Below are positions 1 to 8,157 of a stretch of 64,000 bases of DNA, piece after piece; the first letter of the stretch is position 1, and each line of letters opens with the position of its first letter. A program made the position numbers and the translations under genes. The DNA comes from Streptomyces sp. CB02261 (GTDB taxonomy: Bacteria; Actinomycetota; Actinomycetes; Streptomycetales; Streptomycetaceae): NCBI RefSeq assembly GCF_001905665.1, contig NZ_LIVX01000005.1, positions 124,001 to 188,000 on the forward strand, written 5' to 3'. Under the pieces are notes generated by a model, which was given only the letters and a program-made list of their open reading frames with translations, had not been told where the DNA came from and did no database searches.

Positions 1-1548
1 GAGAGCACGTCGAGCAGCCTCCTCGAAGGGCTGATCACCAACGGCGGCTGGGCCTTCATGCTGGCCGCCTCCGGGTTCGTCGTGTTCGCGCTCTGGCTGG
101 CCATCAGCCGCTACGGGCGGATCACGCTCGGCCAGGAGGACGAGGGCCCGGAGTTCCGCACGGTGTCGTGGATCGCCATGATGTTCAGCGCCGGTATGGG
201 CATCGGCCTGATGTTCTACGGCGTGAGCGAGCCCCTCGCCCACTACGGCACCCCGCCGCCCGGCACCCAGCCCGCCGACTCGGCCGAGCGGATGCAGACC
301 GCCATGGCCACCACGCTCTTCCACTGGACGCTCCACCCGTGGGCCATCTACGCCGTCGTGGGGCTCGCCATCGCGTACTCCACGTTCCGGCGCCGCCGCC
401 GTCAGACCATCAGCGCCGTCTTCGTCCCCCTGATGGGCGAGCGGCGGGCGTACGGCGGGCCCGGCCGGTTCATCGACATCCTCGCCATCTTCGCCACGCT
501 CTTCGGCTCCGCGGCCTCGCTGGGCCTCGGCGCGCTCCAGATCGGCAGCGGCTTCCAGGAGCTGGACTGGATGGAGAAGACCGGCACTGGACTGCTCGTC
601 GCCATCATCGCGGTCCTGACCGCGGCCTTCGTCCTCTCCGCCGTGTCCGGTGTGGAGAAGGGCATCCAGTGGCTCTCCAACATCAACATGGTCCTCGCGG
701 GCGTGCTCGCCCTCTTCGTGTTCGTGGCCGGGCCCACCATCATCGTGCTGGACCTGCTGCCCACCTCGATCGCCGCGTACCTGGGCGACCTGCCGCAGCT
801 GGCCGGCCGCACCGAGGCGACCAGCGGCGCGAACATCCACGACTGGCTCGGCAGCTGGACGGTCTTCTACTGGGCCTGGTGGATCTCCTGGACGCCCTTC
901 GTGGGGATGTTCATCGCGCGGATCAGCCGGGGCCGGACCATCCGCCAGTTCGTCGGCGGAGTCATCCTGGTGCCCAGCACCGTGAGCCTGGTGTGGTTCG
1001 CCATCTTCGGCGGCACGGCCATGAAGCTCAGCGAGCAGGGCGAGCTCGCCGGGGAGACCACGCCGGAGGGTCAGCTCTTCGGTGTGCTGCAGGAGTTCCC
1101 GATCTCCGGCGCGATGAGCCTCCTCGTCATGGTCCTCGTCGGCATCTTCTTCGTCTCGGGCGCGGACGCCGCGTCGATCGTCATGGGCACGCTCTCCCAG
1201 CGCGGCGCGTTCGAGCCCGCCCGCCTCGTCGTCGTGTTCTGGGGCGTGGTGACCGGAGCGGTCGCCGCCATCATGCTCCTCATCGGCGACGGCCAGGGCG
1301 ACGCGCTGGCCGGCCTGCAGAACCTCACGATCCTGGTGGCCGCGCCGTTCGTCCTGGTCATGATCGGCATGTGTGTGGCCCTGATGCGGGACCTGCGCAA
1401 GGACCCGCTCATCGTCCGGGGCGAGGTCGGCCTCGAGGTCGTCGAACTCGCCGTGATCGCGGGGCACGAGCAGTACGACGGCGACTTCGAACTGCGCATC
1501 GGCCCGGGCTCCACGGACGCGCCCGAGCCGGACCGGCCCGGAAAATAG
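1..1548 (+). CDS. BCCT family transporter (3' part, 5' end outside window)
   Basis: The reading frame is open from base 1, so the start lies upstream; 515 residues are visible. This is a betaine/choline/carnitine-type secondary transporter that imports quaternary-ammonium osmolytes or related compounds across the cell membrane. Visible hallmarks are the Gly-rich segment GMGIGLMFYGVSEP near base 195 and the Trp-rich box FYWAWWISWTPFVGMF near base 866, with about ten further hydrophobic segments. The C-terminal tail is short and acidic, ending PEPDRPGK. Its last codons run into a short tandem DNA repeat (1525-1620). It is convergent with the sensor kinase downstream. Substrate cannot be told from the sequence alone. 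Confidence 0.93.
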   Translation, partial: ESTSSSLLEGLITNGGWAFMLAASGFVVFALWLAISRYGRITLGQEDEGPEFRTVSWIAMMFSAGMGIGLMFYGVSEPLAHYGTPPPGTQPADSAERMQTAMATTLFHWTLHPWAIYAVVGLAIAYSTFRRRRRQTISAVFVPLMGERRAYGGPGRFIDILAIFATLFGSAASLGLGALQIGSGFQELDWMEKTGTGLLVAIIAVLTAAFVLSAVSGVEKGIQWLSNINMVLAGVLALFVFVAGPTIIVLDLLPTSIAAYLGDLPQLAGRTEATSGANIHDWLGSWTVFYWAWWISWTPFVGMFIARISRGRTIRQFVGGVILVPSTVSLVWFAIFGGTAMKLSEQGELAGETTPEGQLFGVLQEFPISGAMSLLVMVLVGIFFVSGADAASIVMGTLSQRGAFEPARLVVVFWGVVTGAVAAIMLLIGDGQGDALAGLQNLTILVAAPFVLVMIGMCVALMRDLRKDPLIVRGEVGLEVVELAVIAGHEQYDGDFELRIGPGSTDAPEPDRPGK

Positions 1549-1620
1549 AGCCGGCCCGGAAAGCGGGGCCGGTCCGGCAAAGGTAGGGCCGGCCCGGAAG
1601 AAGTAGGGCCGGACGGCACA
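1525..1620. repeat. Imperfect tandem repeat, five units of about 18-23 bp
   Basis: Units built on GGGCCGGYCCGGMAA begin at about 1525, 1548, 1566, 1586 and 1606. The first unit encodes the last residues and stop of the BCCT transporter, and the last abuts the stop of the convergent histidine kinase at 1624. Internal GGCC-rich arms can also fold, so the array may serve as the bidirectional terminator. Confidence 0.75.
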
Positions 1621-1623
1621 CGT

Positions 1624-2853
1624 CTAGGGTGCGAATCGAGGCGTGGGCTCCCCGCCGGGTGCCAGGTCCAGCGTCGCCCGGGCCCCGCCCTCCGGCGGGT
1701 TCTCGTAGCTCACCCGGGCGCCCAGGACCGCGGCCTGGCCCATGACGATCGTCAGGCCGAGGCCCAGTCCCGTGCCCCGCTCGCGCGCCCCGGTGCGGAA
1801 GCGCCGCGGGCCCTCCGCCAGGAGGCCGTCGGGGAAGCCGGGCCCGTGGTCGGACACGCGGACGGCGGTTCCGTCGACCTCCAGGAGGACCGGCGGGGCA
1901 CCGTGCCGGCGGGCGTTGGTGACCAGGTTGGCCAGGATTCTTTCGACCCGGCGCGGGTCGGTCTCCACCACCTCGTCCTCGCGGATCCGTACCTCGACCT
2001 CCCCGCCCGCGGCGGCCGCGGCGCGGCGCGCCAGCTCGCCCACGCGCACGGCGTCCCGCTGGGCCAGCTCGACGCCCGGCACGTCGAGGCGCGCCACCTC
2101 CAGGACGTCCTCGACGAGGCGGCGCAGCTGGTCCACGCCTCCGCCCACCAGCTCGGCCGGCCGGCCGGGCGGCAGCAGGCCGACGGCCGCCACCAGACCG
2201 GCCACGGGTGTGCGCAGTTCGTGGGCGATGTCGGCCGTGACCCTCCGCTCGGCCTCCAGCCGGGCACTCAGGGCATCGGCCATGGTGTTGACCGCCTCGC
2301 CGAGGCGGGCGATCTCGTCCTTGCCTCGGGGCTCGACCCGCGCCGTGAGATCGCCGCCCGCGATCCGCTGGGCGGTGCGTGCCGACGCGCCGATGCGCCG
2401 ACCGGCGGTGCCGGCCACGGCGATGCCCAGCGCGGAGCCCAGCACCACGGCTGCCACGCCCGAGGCGAGCAGTTCCCTGTCCAGCGCCTCCAGCGCCCGT
2501 GCCTGCGGCGCGTAGGAACGCCGGACGGCGACGATCTCGGCGCCACTGCGCGCCGCGGCCCACATCACCGGGCCGTGGCGGTCCCCTGACTCCGTGAGGT
2601 AGGTGGCCCGCACCGGTCGACGGGTCACCATCTCGCGCAGGGCGGCGGGCAGTTCCGGCGGATCGACGAGCGCGCCGCCGTCGACGCCGTAGCTACGGGC
2701 CTCCAGGGCCGCGACGAGCTGGGCGTCCACCGCGCGCTCCGCCTCCCCGCTCTGATGGTCGGCGGTGCGCTGGTGCACCAGGATCCCGATGAGCGCCGCG
2801 ACCACGGCAGCGGTCGCGGCGATGACCAGGGCGGCCTTCGTACGCAGTCCCAT
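1624..2853 (-). CDS. CseC-like sensor histidine kinase
   Basis: A 409-residue membrane kinase. Residues 5-27 and about 131-149 are hydrophobic and flank an extracytoplasmic domain of about 100 residues. A HAMP linker follows (about 150-200), then HisKA with the motif HELRTP (His211) and a HATPase with N-box around Asn313, the DHGPGF loop and GTGLGLGLTI. It should phosphorylate the regulator encoded 5 bases upstream (2859-3560). The N-terminal pattern GLRTKAALVIAATAAVVAA and the extracytoplasmic segment resemble CseC of the sigma-E envelope-stress system as I remember it. I chose the ATG at 2853 over an upstream in-frame start because it follows the regulator stop and precedes the first membrane segment directly. 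Confidence 0.93.
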   Translation of the reverse strand: MGLRTKAALVIAATAAVVAALIGILVHQRTADHQSGEAERAVDAQLVAALEARSYGVDGGALVDPPELPAALREMVTRRPVRATYLTESGDRHGPVMWAAARSGAEIVAVRRSYAPQARALEALDRELLASGVAAVVLGSALGIAVAGTAGRRIGASARTAQRIAGGDLTARVEPRGKDEIARLGEAVNTMADALSARLEAERRVTADIAHELRTPVAGLVAAVGLLPPGRPAELVGGGVDQLRRLVEDVLEVARLDVPGVELAQRDAVRVGELARRAAAAAGGEVEVRIREDEVVETDPRRVERILANLVTNARRHGAPPVLLEVDGTAVRVSDHGPGFPDGLLAEGPRRFRTGARERGTGLGLGLTIVMGQAAVLGARVSYENPPEGGARATLDLAPGGEPTPRFAP

Positions 2854-2858
2854 GGCGC

Positions 2859-3560
2859 TCAGCCACGGTCCGGCAGCGGTCCGGAGACCAGCTTGTATCC
2901 GAAGCCGCGGACGGTCTCGATGCGGTCGCGGCCGATCTTCCCCCGCAGCCGCTGCACATGGACGTCGACCACCCGGCTGTCGCCGCCCCACGCGTAGTCC
3001 CAGACCCGCTCCAGCAGGGCGGTCCTGGACAGCACCACTCCGGGCTGGTGCGCGAACTCGAGCACCAGTTTGCGTTCGGTGGGGGTGAGGTCGAGGAGCC
3101 GCCCGTCCCGGCGGACGTCCGTGGAGGCCGCGTCCACCGTCAGGTCGCCGAAGCGCAGCAGCGGTTTCTCCACGACCTGCGGCGCGGTCCCCGCGACGCC
3201 GGTGGACCGGCGTAGCGCCGCGCGGATGCGGGCGACGAGCACGGGGATGTCGTAGGGCTTGGTGAGGTAGTCGTCGGCCCCGGCCTCCAGGCCGAGGACG
3301 ACGTCCACCGGGTCGGTGCGGGCGGAGATCATCAGCACCGGGACGCCGCTCTCCTCCCGGATGCGGCGCACCAGACTGACCCCGTCGAGGTGGGGCAGCA
3401 TGACGTCCAGGACGGCGACGTCCGGGGTCCTCTCCCGGAACCGGGCCAGCCCGTCGAGCCCGTCGCAGGCCGTGCGTACCTCGTAGCCGTGGCGCTCCAG
3501 CGACAACTGGGTCGCCTCCCGGAGCAGCGCGTCGTCCTCGACGAGAAGTACATCGGTCAT
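2859..3560 (-). CDS. CseB-like OmpR-family response regulator
   Basis: This 233-residue protein has a receiver domain (about 1-115) with acidic pocket EDD at 8-10, phospho-acceptor Asp52 in VLDVMLP and Lys101 in DYLTKP. A winged-helix DNA-binding domain follows (about 135-228; motifs LTPTERKLV and VRGFGYKL). It is the partner of the kinase that starts 5 bases after its stop. The segments REATQLSLERHGY and VDVVLGLEAGADDY are close to CseB. Unlike the sigE-cse operon, no sigma factor gene precedes it; two exported-protein genes occupy that place. The ATG at 3560 has an AGGAG about 11 bases upstream. Confidence 0.95.
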   Translation of the reverse strand: MTDVLLVEDDALLREATQLSLERHGYEVRTACDGLDGLARFRERTPDVAVLDVMLPHLDGVSLVRRIREESGVPVLMISARTDPVDVVLGLEAGADDYLTKPYDIPVLVARIRAALRRSTGVAGTAPQVVEKPLLRFGDLTVDAASTDVRRDGRLLDLTPTERKLVLEFAHQPGVVLSRTALLERVWDYAWGGDSRVVDVHVQRLRGKIGRDRIETVRGFGYKLVSGPLPDRG

Positions 3561-3577
3561 GGCGTGCGGTCTCCTGC

Positions 3578-4024
3578 TCAGGGTTCCGGGACGGGCAGGG
3601 GCACCCCGGTCAGGTCGTCCGTCTCTTCGGAGGGGAGGTGCGAAGACCGTACGGTGGCCCGGGTGTAGTAGGAGACGTTCTCCTGGCGCCGCAGGCCGGA
3701 GACCTCGACGGTGGCGGGGTGACCGGTCGGGCCGCAGTCCGTGCACCACAGCCCGCTCACCGTGCCGGTGGCCACGGCCTTCGGCTGCCCCCAGTCGCGC
3801 CACTTCAGGTCGGAGAGCACGGTGAACTCGGTCAGGGGGAAGGTCGCGGGACGGCTCAGCGGGTGCCCCATGGCGTCCGAGACGTACACGGGACCGGCGG
3901 CCGGGCTCCGGGTGGGCGCGGGGCCCTGGACCTTCGGCTGCTGCGGGCCACCGCACCCGGTGGAGCCCACGGCCAGCAGCAGGGCCAGTGCGGCGGCTGT
4001 CCCCGCGGCCGTGGGCTTGGGCAT
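3578..4024 (-). CDS. Putative lipoprotein upstream of the two-component system
   Basis: A 148-residue protein with a hydrophobic signal ending in STGC at Cys24, a plausible though imperfect lipobox. The mature part contains W-x2-WG-x2-KAV-x-TG-x-V-x-G-x-WC-x-D-C, which is also found in the neighbouring exported protein (4057-4560), so the two are diverged paralogues. Its stop lies 17 bases before the response regulator start, so it is probably co-transcribed. By position it corresponds to the lipoprotein CseA in the sigE-cse operon, but I do not see clear sequence similarity to CseA. The function may be modulation of the sensor; that is inference. Confidence 0.75.
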   Translation of the reverse strand: MPKPTAAGTAAALALLLAVGSTGCGGPQQPKVQGPAPTRSPAAGPVYVSDAMGHPLSRPATFPLTEFTVLSDLKWRDWGQPKAVATGTVSGLWCTDCGPTGHPATVEVSGLRRQENVSYYTRATVRSSHLPSEETDDLTGVPLPVPEP

Positions 4025-4056
4025 CGGTGACCCTTCGTGTCAGGGGGCCCTGGGGG

Positions 4057-4560
4057 TCAGCGCGTGGCGAGCGGGCGCTTGCCCTGGAGGTCCTCGGAAT
4101 CGTACGCGTCCGACCGCCCGGCCGGTGCCAGCGTGAAGGCGGAGTACACCACCCTGCCGTCGACGGTCCGGGGGTCGGAGAGCACGACGGTCGCCTTCAG
4201 CGGCTTGTCGAGGCAGGTGTCGAGGCACCAGGTGCCCGTCACCTCGCCGGTGCCGACGGCCTTCGTGGCACCCCACACCTTCCACGTCACCCGGTGGATG
4301 CCGGTGAACTCGGACAGCACCAGGTCCTTCGGCCGGCGCTCGGCGCGACCGGTGTCGACGTTCTCCTCGCCGAAGTGGTTGACGACGTACGGGGACACGG
4401 TGGTGACGGAGGCGACCGGCTTCCGCGGCGGCGCGCTGTTCGCCGACTGCGCGGCGAACAGCCCGAGAACGGCGGCACCGGCGAGGCCGGCCGCGAGGGC
4501 GGCCTTCCCGCGGGAGATCGTGCCGGCCTTGCCGGTGGGGACGTGCGCGTTGCGGTTCAT
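4057..4560 (-). CDS. Exported protein, paralogue of the adjacent lipoprotein
   Basis: A 167-residue protein starting MNRNAHVP at 4560. A basic N-terminus and hydrophobic segment (about 16-36) are followed by ANSA-PP, a likely signal peptidase I site. The body carries WKVWGATKAV-x-TG-x-V-TG-x-WC-x2-TC, matching the lipoprotein downstream, with two conserved Cys that could form a disulfide. It is first in an apparent four-gene unit with the lipoprotein, regulator and kinase (32, 17 and 5 base gaps). I recognise no named family. Earlier in-frame starts exist but would place charged residues before the signal peptide. Confidence 0.75.
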   Translation of the reverse strand: MNRNAHVPTGKAGTISRGKAALAAGLAGAAVLGLFAAQSANSAPPRKPVASVTTVSPYVVNHFGEENVDTGRAERRPKDLVLSEFTGIHRVTWKVWGATKAVGTGEVTGTWCLDTCLDKPLKATVVLSDPRTVDGRVVYSAFTLAPAGRSDAYDSEDLQGKRPLATR

Positions 4561-4773
4561 GGCTTCCTCGCTCCATTGCTGCCGTCGGTCGTCGGCTGGT
4601 GTGAGAGAAGCTACGAGGGGTGGTTCTCGGCGGTTCGTCGGTCGTGTTGCAACCACTCATCGACGGCTGTTACGCGACCTACACATTCGTCGCCGGGCGG
4701 CGGCGGCACGTCGGGCGAGGAGGCCGCGGCCGGGTGGACGGTAGCCCCCGCCCCCCCGACCCGCCTCCGCGGC

Positions 4774-6072
4774 TCACGCCCGGCCGGCCGCCTTCTGGCT
4801 CCGGCGGGACAGCGAGTCGACGACCACGGCGGCCAGCAGGACCGAACCCGTGATCATGAACTGCACGGCGTTGCTGACGCCCATGATGTTCATCCCGGAC
4901 TGGATGGAGCCGATCACCAGCGCGCCGAGCAGCGCGGACCAGACCGAGCCACGGCCGCCGAAGAGGCTCGTCCCGCCGATGACGGCGGCGGCGATGACGT
5001 TCATCAGGAGATTGCCGCCGCCGGAGGTCTGGCTCGCGGACTGGATCTGACCGGCCAGGAAGATGCCGCCGATCGCCGCCATGGTCCCGGCGATCGAGAA
5101 GACGGACATCCGGACGAAGGGCACGCTGATACCGGCCCTGCGCGCCCCCTCGATGTTGCCGCCCACCGCGAAGATCCGCCGGCCGTACGTGGTGCGCCGC
5201 AGCACGAAGTCCAGCACCACCAGCAGGATCAGGAAGATCAGGAGCGCGAGCGGCAGCCCCTGGTACTGGTTGAGGATGTACGCCGTGGCGAAGGCGAGCG
5301 CGGCGATGACGACCGTCCGCAGCACGATCTCGGCGATCGGCCGGAACGGCACCCGGGCGGCCCGGCGGCGCCTGGCGTCCAGGAGTGAGGCCGCAAGGAA
5401 CAGGCCGACCCCGACGGCCGCCGTCGCATAGGCGGCGACGGGGCTGTGGTAGATCGTCGAGTAGAGCTTGGAGACGACGCTCTCGCTCGGGATGTTGACG
5501 GTGCCGCTGGAGCCGAGTATCTGGAGCATCAGCCCGTTCCAGGCGAGATTGCCCGCGAGGGTGACCACGAAGGCCGGTACGCCGACCTTCGCGAAGAAGA
5601 ACCCCTGGATGAGACCGACGGCCGCTCCGCCCACGATGGCGACCAGGAGCGCCAGCCACTCGTTCATGCCGTTCAGGACGTTGAGGACGGCGAAGATCGC
5701 GGCACACAGACCGCTGACCGAGCCGACCGAGAGGTCGATCTCGCCGAGCAGCAGGACGAAGACGATGCCGACGGCGATCATGCCGGTGCCGACGATCTGC
5801 TGACTGAGGTCGGAGAGGTTCTGGGCCGAGAGGAACGTGCTGTTCAGACTCCCGAACACCGTCCAGATGATGATCACGGCGAGCACGACGGGCAGCGAGC
5901 CCAGCTCACCGCTGCGCAACTTGCGCCGGAACTCACCCACGTACCCCTTGAGCCCCTCCTCGCGGACGAGGAGACGCGAGTCGACGGCGGGCATGGCGCC
6001 GGACGCCGGTTCCTGGGTGTTGGTGTCGGAACGGCCGTCCGGAGGGTCGGCGCGGCCTCGGTCGCGGCTCAT
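4774..6072 (-). CDS. xylH: Sugar ABC transporter permease (xylose/ribose type)
   Basis: A 432-residue permease of the BPD_transp_2 family with roughly ten hydrophobic segments. The signature GEIDLSVGSVSGL is the conserved XylH/RbsC motif, and VGGNIEGARRAGI and GGTSLFGGRGS are typical of the family. Its ATG overlaps the ATPase stop by 4 bases, indicating translational coupling. An approximately 55-residue polar N-terminal tail precedes the first membrane segment. The symbol reflects closest resemblance to xylose permeases; ribose or another monosaccharide is possible, and no xylose isomerase or kinase gene lies nearby. Confidence 0.88.
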   Translation of the reverse strand: MSRDRGRADPPDGRSDTNTQEPASGAMPAVDSRLLVREEGLKGYVGEFRRKLRSGELGSLPVVLAVIIIWTVFGSLNSTFLSAQNLSDLSQQIVGTGMIAVGIVFVLLLGEIDLSVGSVSGLCAAIFAVLNVLNGMNEWLALLVAIVGGAAVGLIQGFFFAKVGVPAFVVTLAGNLAWNGLMLQILGSSGTVNIPSESVVSKLYSTIYHSPVAAYATAAVGVGLFLAASLLDARRRRAARVPFRPIAEIVLRTVVIAALAFATAYILNQYQGLPLALLIFLILLVVLDFVLRRTTYGRRIFAVGGNIEGARRAGISVPFVRMSVFSIAGTMAAIGGIFLAGQIQSASQTSGGGNLLMNVIAAAVIGGTSLFGGRGSVWSALLGALVIGSIQSGMNIMGVSNAVQFMITGSVLLAAVVVDSLSRRSQKAAGRA

Positions 6073-6848
6073 CGCTCCTCCTCCAGCTTGCGGGCCTGGC
6101 GGCGGGTGACGGCGCTGTCGGAGGCGCCCGTGATGGCGGAGATGATCTCCTCGGTGGACGTGGAGCGTGTGTCGAAGAACCCGTTGTTCCGGCCGAGGCG
6201 CATCACGGCGATGCGGTCGGCGACCGCCATCACGTCCACCATGTTGTGGCTGATCAGGATGGTGCCGAGGCCCTGGACGCGCAGCCGCTCGACCAGGTCG
6301 AGCACCTCGGCCGTCTGCTCCACGCCCAGAGCGGCGGTGGGCTCGTCCAGGATGACGACCTTGGGCGCGCCGATCAGCGAGCGGGCGATCGCCACCGTCT
6401 GACGCTGACCGCCGGACAGGGAGGCGACGGGGATGCGCACGCTCGGGATGCGGATGGACAGGGTGTCGAGCAGCTCGCGGGCACGCTGGTCCATGCGGAC
6501 CTCGTCGAGGACGCCGAAGCGGCGCAGTTCCCGGCCGAGGAAGAGGTTGGCGACCACGTCGAGGTTGTCGCACAGGGCGAGGTCCTGGTAGACGGTGGCG
6601 ATCCCGAGGTTCTGCGCGTCGTGCGGCCGGTCGATGGAGACCGGCCGGCCCTGCCAGGTGATGACGCCCTCGTCGGGCGGGTTCACCCCGGCGATCGCCT
6701 TCACGGCGGTGGACTTGCCGGCGCCGTTGTCGCCGACGAGCGCGACCACCTCACCGGGGTGCACGTCCAGGTCGAAGTCCTTCAGTGCCTGGACGGCGCC
6801 GAACCGTTTCGAGATCCCCCGCAGTGTGAGCACGGCTGACTCCGGCAA
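6069..6848 (-). CDS. xylG: Sugar ABC transporter ATPase, single-domain
   Basis: A 259-residue ATPase with Walker A GDNGAGKST (about 39-47), signature SLSGGQRQ (143-150), Walker B VVILDEP (164-170) and a switch His in LISHN. It powers import by the permease and binding protein flanking it. Enterobacterial XylG/RbsA have two fused ATPase domains of about 500 residues; this is a single domain and presumably acts as a homodimer. The start is uncertain: a TTG at 6848 has GGAGGAGG about 8-10 bases upstream, and a GTG at 6833 is an alternative. Confidence 0.9.
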   Translation of the reverse strand: MPESAVLTLRGISKRFGAVQALKDFDLDVHPGEVVALVGDNGAGKSTAVKAIAGVNPPDEGVITWQGRPVSIDRPHDAQNLGIATVYQDLALCDNLDVVANLFLGRELRRFGVLDEVRMDQRARELLDTLSIRIPSVRIPVASLSGGQRQTVAIARSLIGAPKVVILDEPTAALGVEQTAEVLDLVERLRVQGLGTILISHNMVDVMAVADRIAVMRLGRNNGFFDTRSTSTEEIISAITGASDSAVTRRQARKLEEER

Positions 6849-6917
6849 AGGAACCGCCTCCTCCGCTCGCCCGCTCGCGCGGGCCGCTCCGCCCCACCGG
6901 GTTGGATGTCCGCGCGG

Positions 6918-8009
6918 CTACTGGAGACCGGCCTCCTTGCAGGCCGCGGCATAGGTCGGGGTGCAGATCTCCTGGACCGTGTACAGGCCGTCCTTCACGA
7001 CGGTGTCCTTGATGTTGTCCTTGTCGACCACGATCGGCGTCAGCAGGTTGGCCGGGACCTTCTGGCCGCTGCCGCTGGTGACGGTGGTGGGCGTCAGGTC
7101 GGCCGGGAGCGGCTTGCCCTCGGCGAGGTTGACGGCCATCGTGGCCGCGATGTCGGCCTCCGGCTTGTACGGCTTCTCGACGGTGATCGTCTGGGTGCCG
7201 AGCAGGATCCGCTGGATCGCGTCGAGCTGGGCGTCCTGGCCGGTCAGCGGCACGTTCATGCCCGCCGCCTTGAGAGCGGTGGCGATGCCGGCGGCCAGTC
7301 CGTCGTTGGCCGAGTAGACCCCGACGATCTTGTCCTTGCCGAGGGAGCTGATCGCACCGGACATCTGCTGGTTGGCGTTGTTCGGGTCCCAGTTCGGCGT
7401 GTCGTACTCCTTGCCGATCTTCACCTTGCCGTCCAGGACCGAGTGCGCCCCGGCCTTGAACTCCGCCGCGTTCGGGTCGGTGGGCGACCCGTTGTGCATC
7501 ACGATCTCGCCGGTCTCGGCCTTGTCGCCGAGCGCGTCGAGGAGTGCCTTGCCCTGCAGCTCACCGACCTTGCGGTTGTCGTACGAGACATATGCGTCGA
7601 CCGGGCCCTGGGCGAGGCGGTCGTACGCGACGACCTTCACGCCCGCGTCACGGGCCTTCTGCACGGAGGACTGGATCGACTTCGCGTCCACGGCGTCCAG
7701 GATGAGGACCTGGTCGCCCTTGGCGAGTGCCGTGTTCACCTGCTGCTGCTGGGTGGTGGCGCTCTCGGCGGCGTTGTAGTAGTCGATCTGGGCGTCCGGC
7801 GCCAGCTCCTTGATCTTGGCCTCGATGTACGGCCGGTCGAACTTCTCGTACCGCGTGGTCTTGCTCTCCGGCAGCAGCAGGCCGATCTTCACGTCGCCCT
7901 GAGCCGCCGATGCCGAGCCCTGCTGGCTCGCCCCGCTGGTCGCCACCGCTCCGAGACACAGGGCCGTCGCTCCGGCCAGGGCTATCGCGCCACGCAATGT
8001 ACGGGTCAT
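6918..8009 (-). CDS. xylF: Sugar ABC transporter substrate-binding protein
   Basis: A 363-residue periplasmic-binding-protein-like I protein beginning with an export signal (residues 1 to about 35; MTRTLRGAIALAG then an Ala-rich stretch). The mature part starts VKIGLLLPESKTTRYEK and carries AKGDQVLILDAVDAKS and GVYSANDGLAAGI, typical of xylose-binding proteins. It is the first gene of the importer, 69 bases ahead of the ATPase. No lipobox Cys is obvious at the signal end, so membrane anchoring is unclear. The 148 bases upstream hold an AT-rich patch at about 8070-8095 containing TATATGG on the coding strand, a plausible -10 region. Confidence 0.9.
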   Translation of the reverse strand: MTRTLRGAIALAGATALCLGAVATSGASQQGSASAAQGDVKIGLLLPESKTTRYEKFDRPYIEAKIKELAPDAQIDYYNAAESATTQQQQVNTALAKGDQVLILDAVDAKSIQSSVQKARDAGVKVVAYDRLAQGPVDAYVSYDNRKVGELQGKALLDALGDKAETGEIVMHNGSPTDPNAAEFKAGAHSVLDGKVKIGKEYDTPNWDPNNANQQMSGAISSLGKDKIVGVYSANDGLAAGIATALKAAGMNVPLTGQDAQLDAIQRILLGTQTITVEKPYKPEADIAATMAVNLAEGKPLPADLTPTTVTSGSGQKVPANLLTPIVVDKDNIKDTVVKDGLYTVQEICTPTYAAACKEAGLQ

Positions 8010-8157
8010 GGCAGGCTCCTTCCGTACGCCCGCGTGCCGCCGCCGCTGGAGCGGGGGGCCGAAGGTGCGTATGTGGCCATATATCGACATTAGCCTCAAC
8101 CTGGGGACCGGCAAGCGGGTGACCCCCCGGCCCGTGGTCCCCGGGGCCGCACCGCCG

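Noticed and set aside
2854..2991. Upstream start for the histidine kinase at 2991
   Set aside because: It would overlap the regulator gene by over 130 bases and place an Arg-rich stretch before the first membrane segment.
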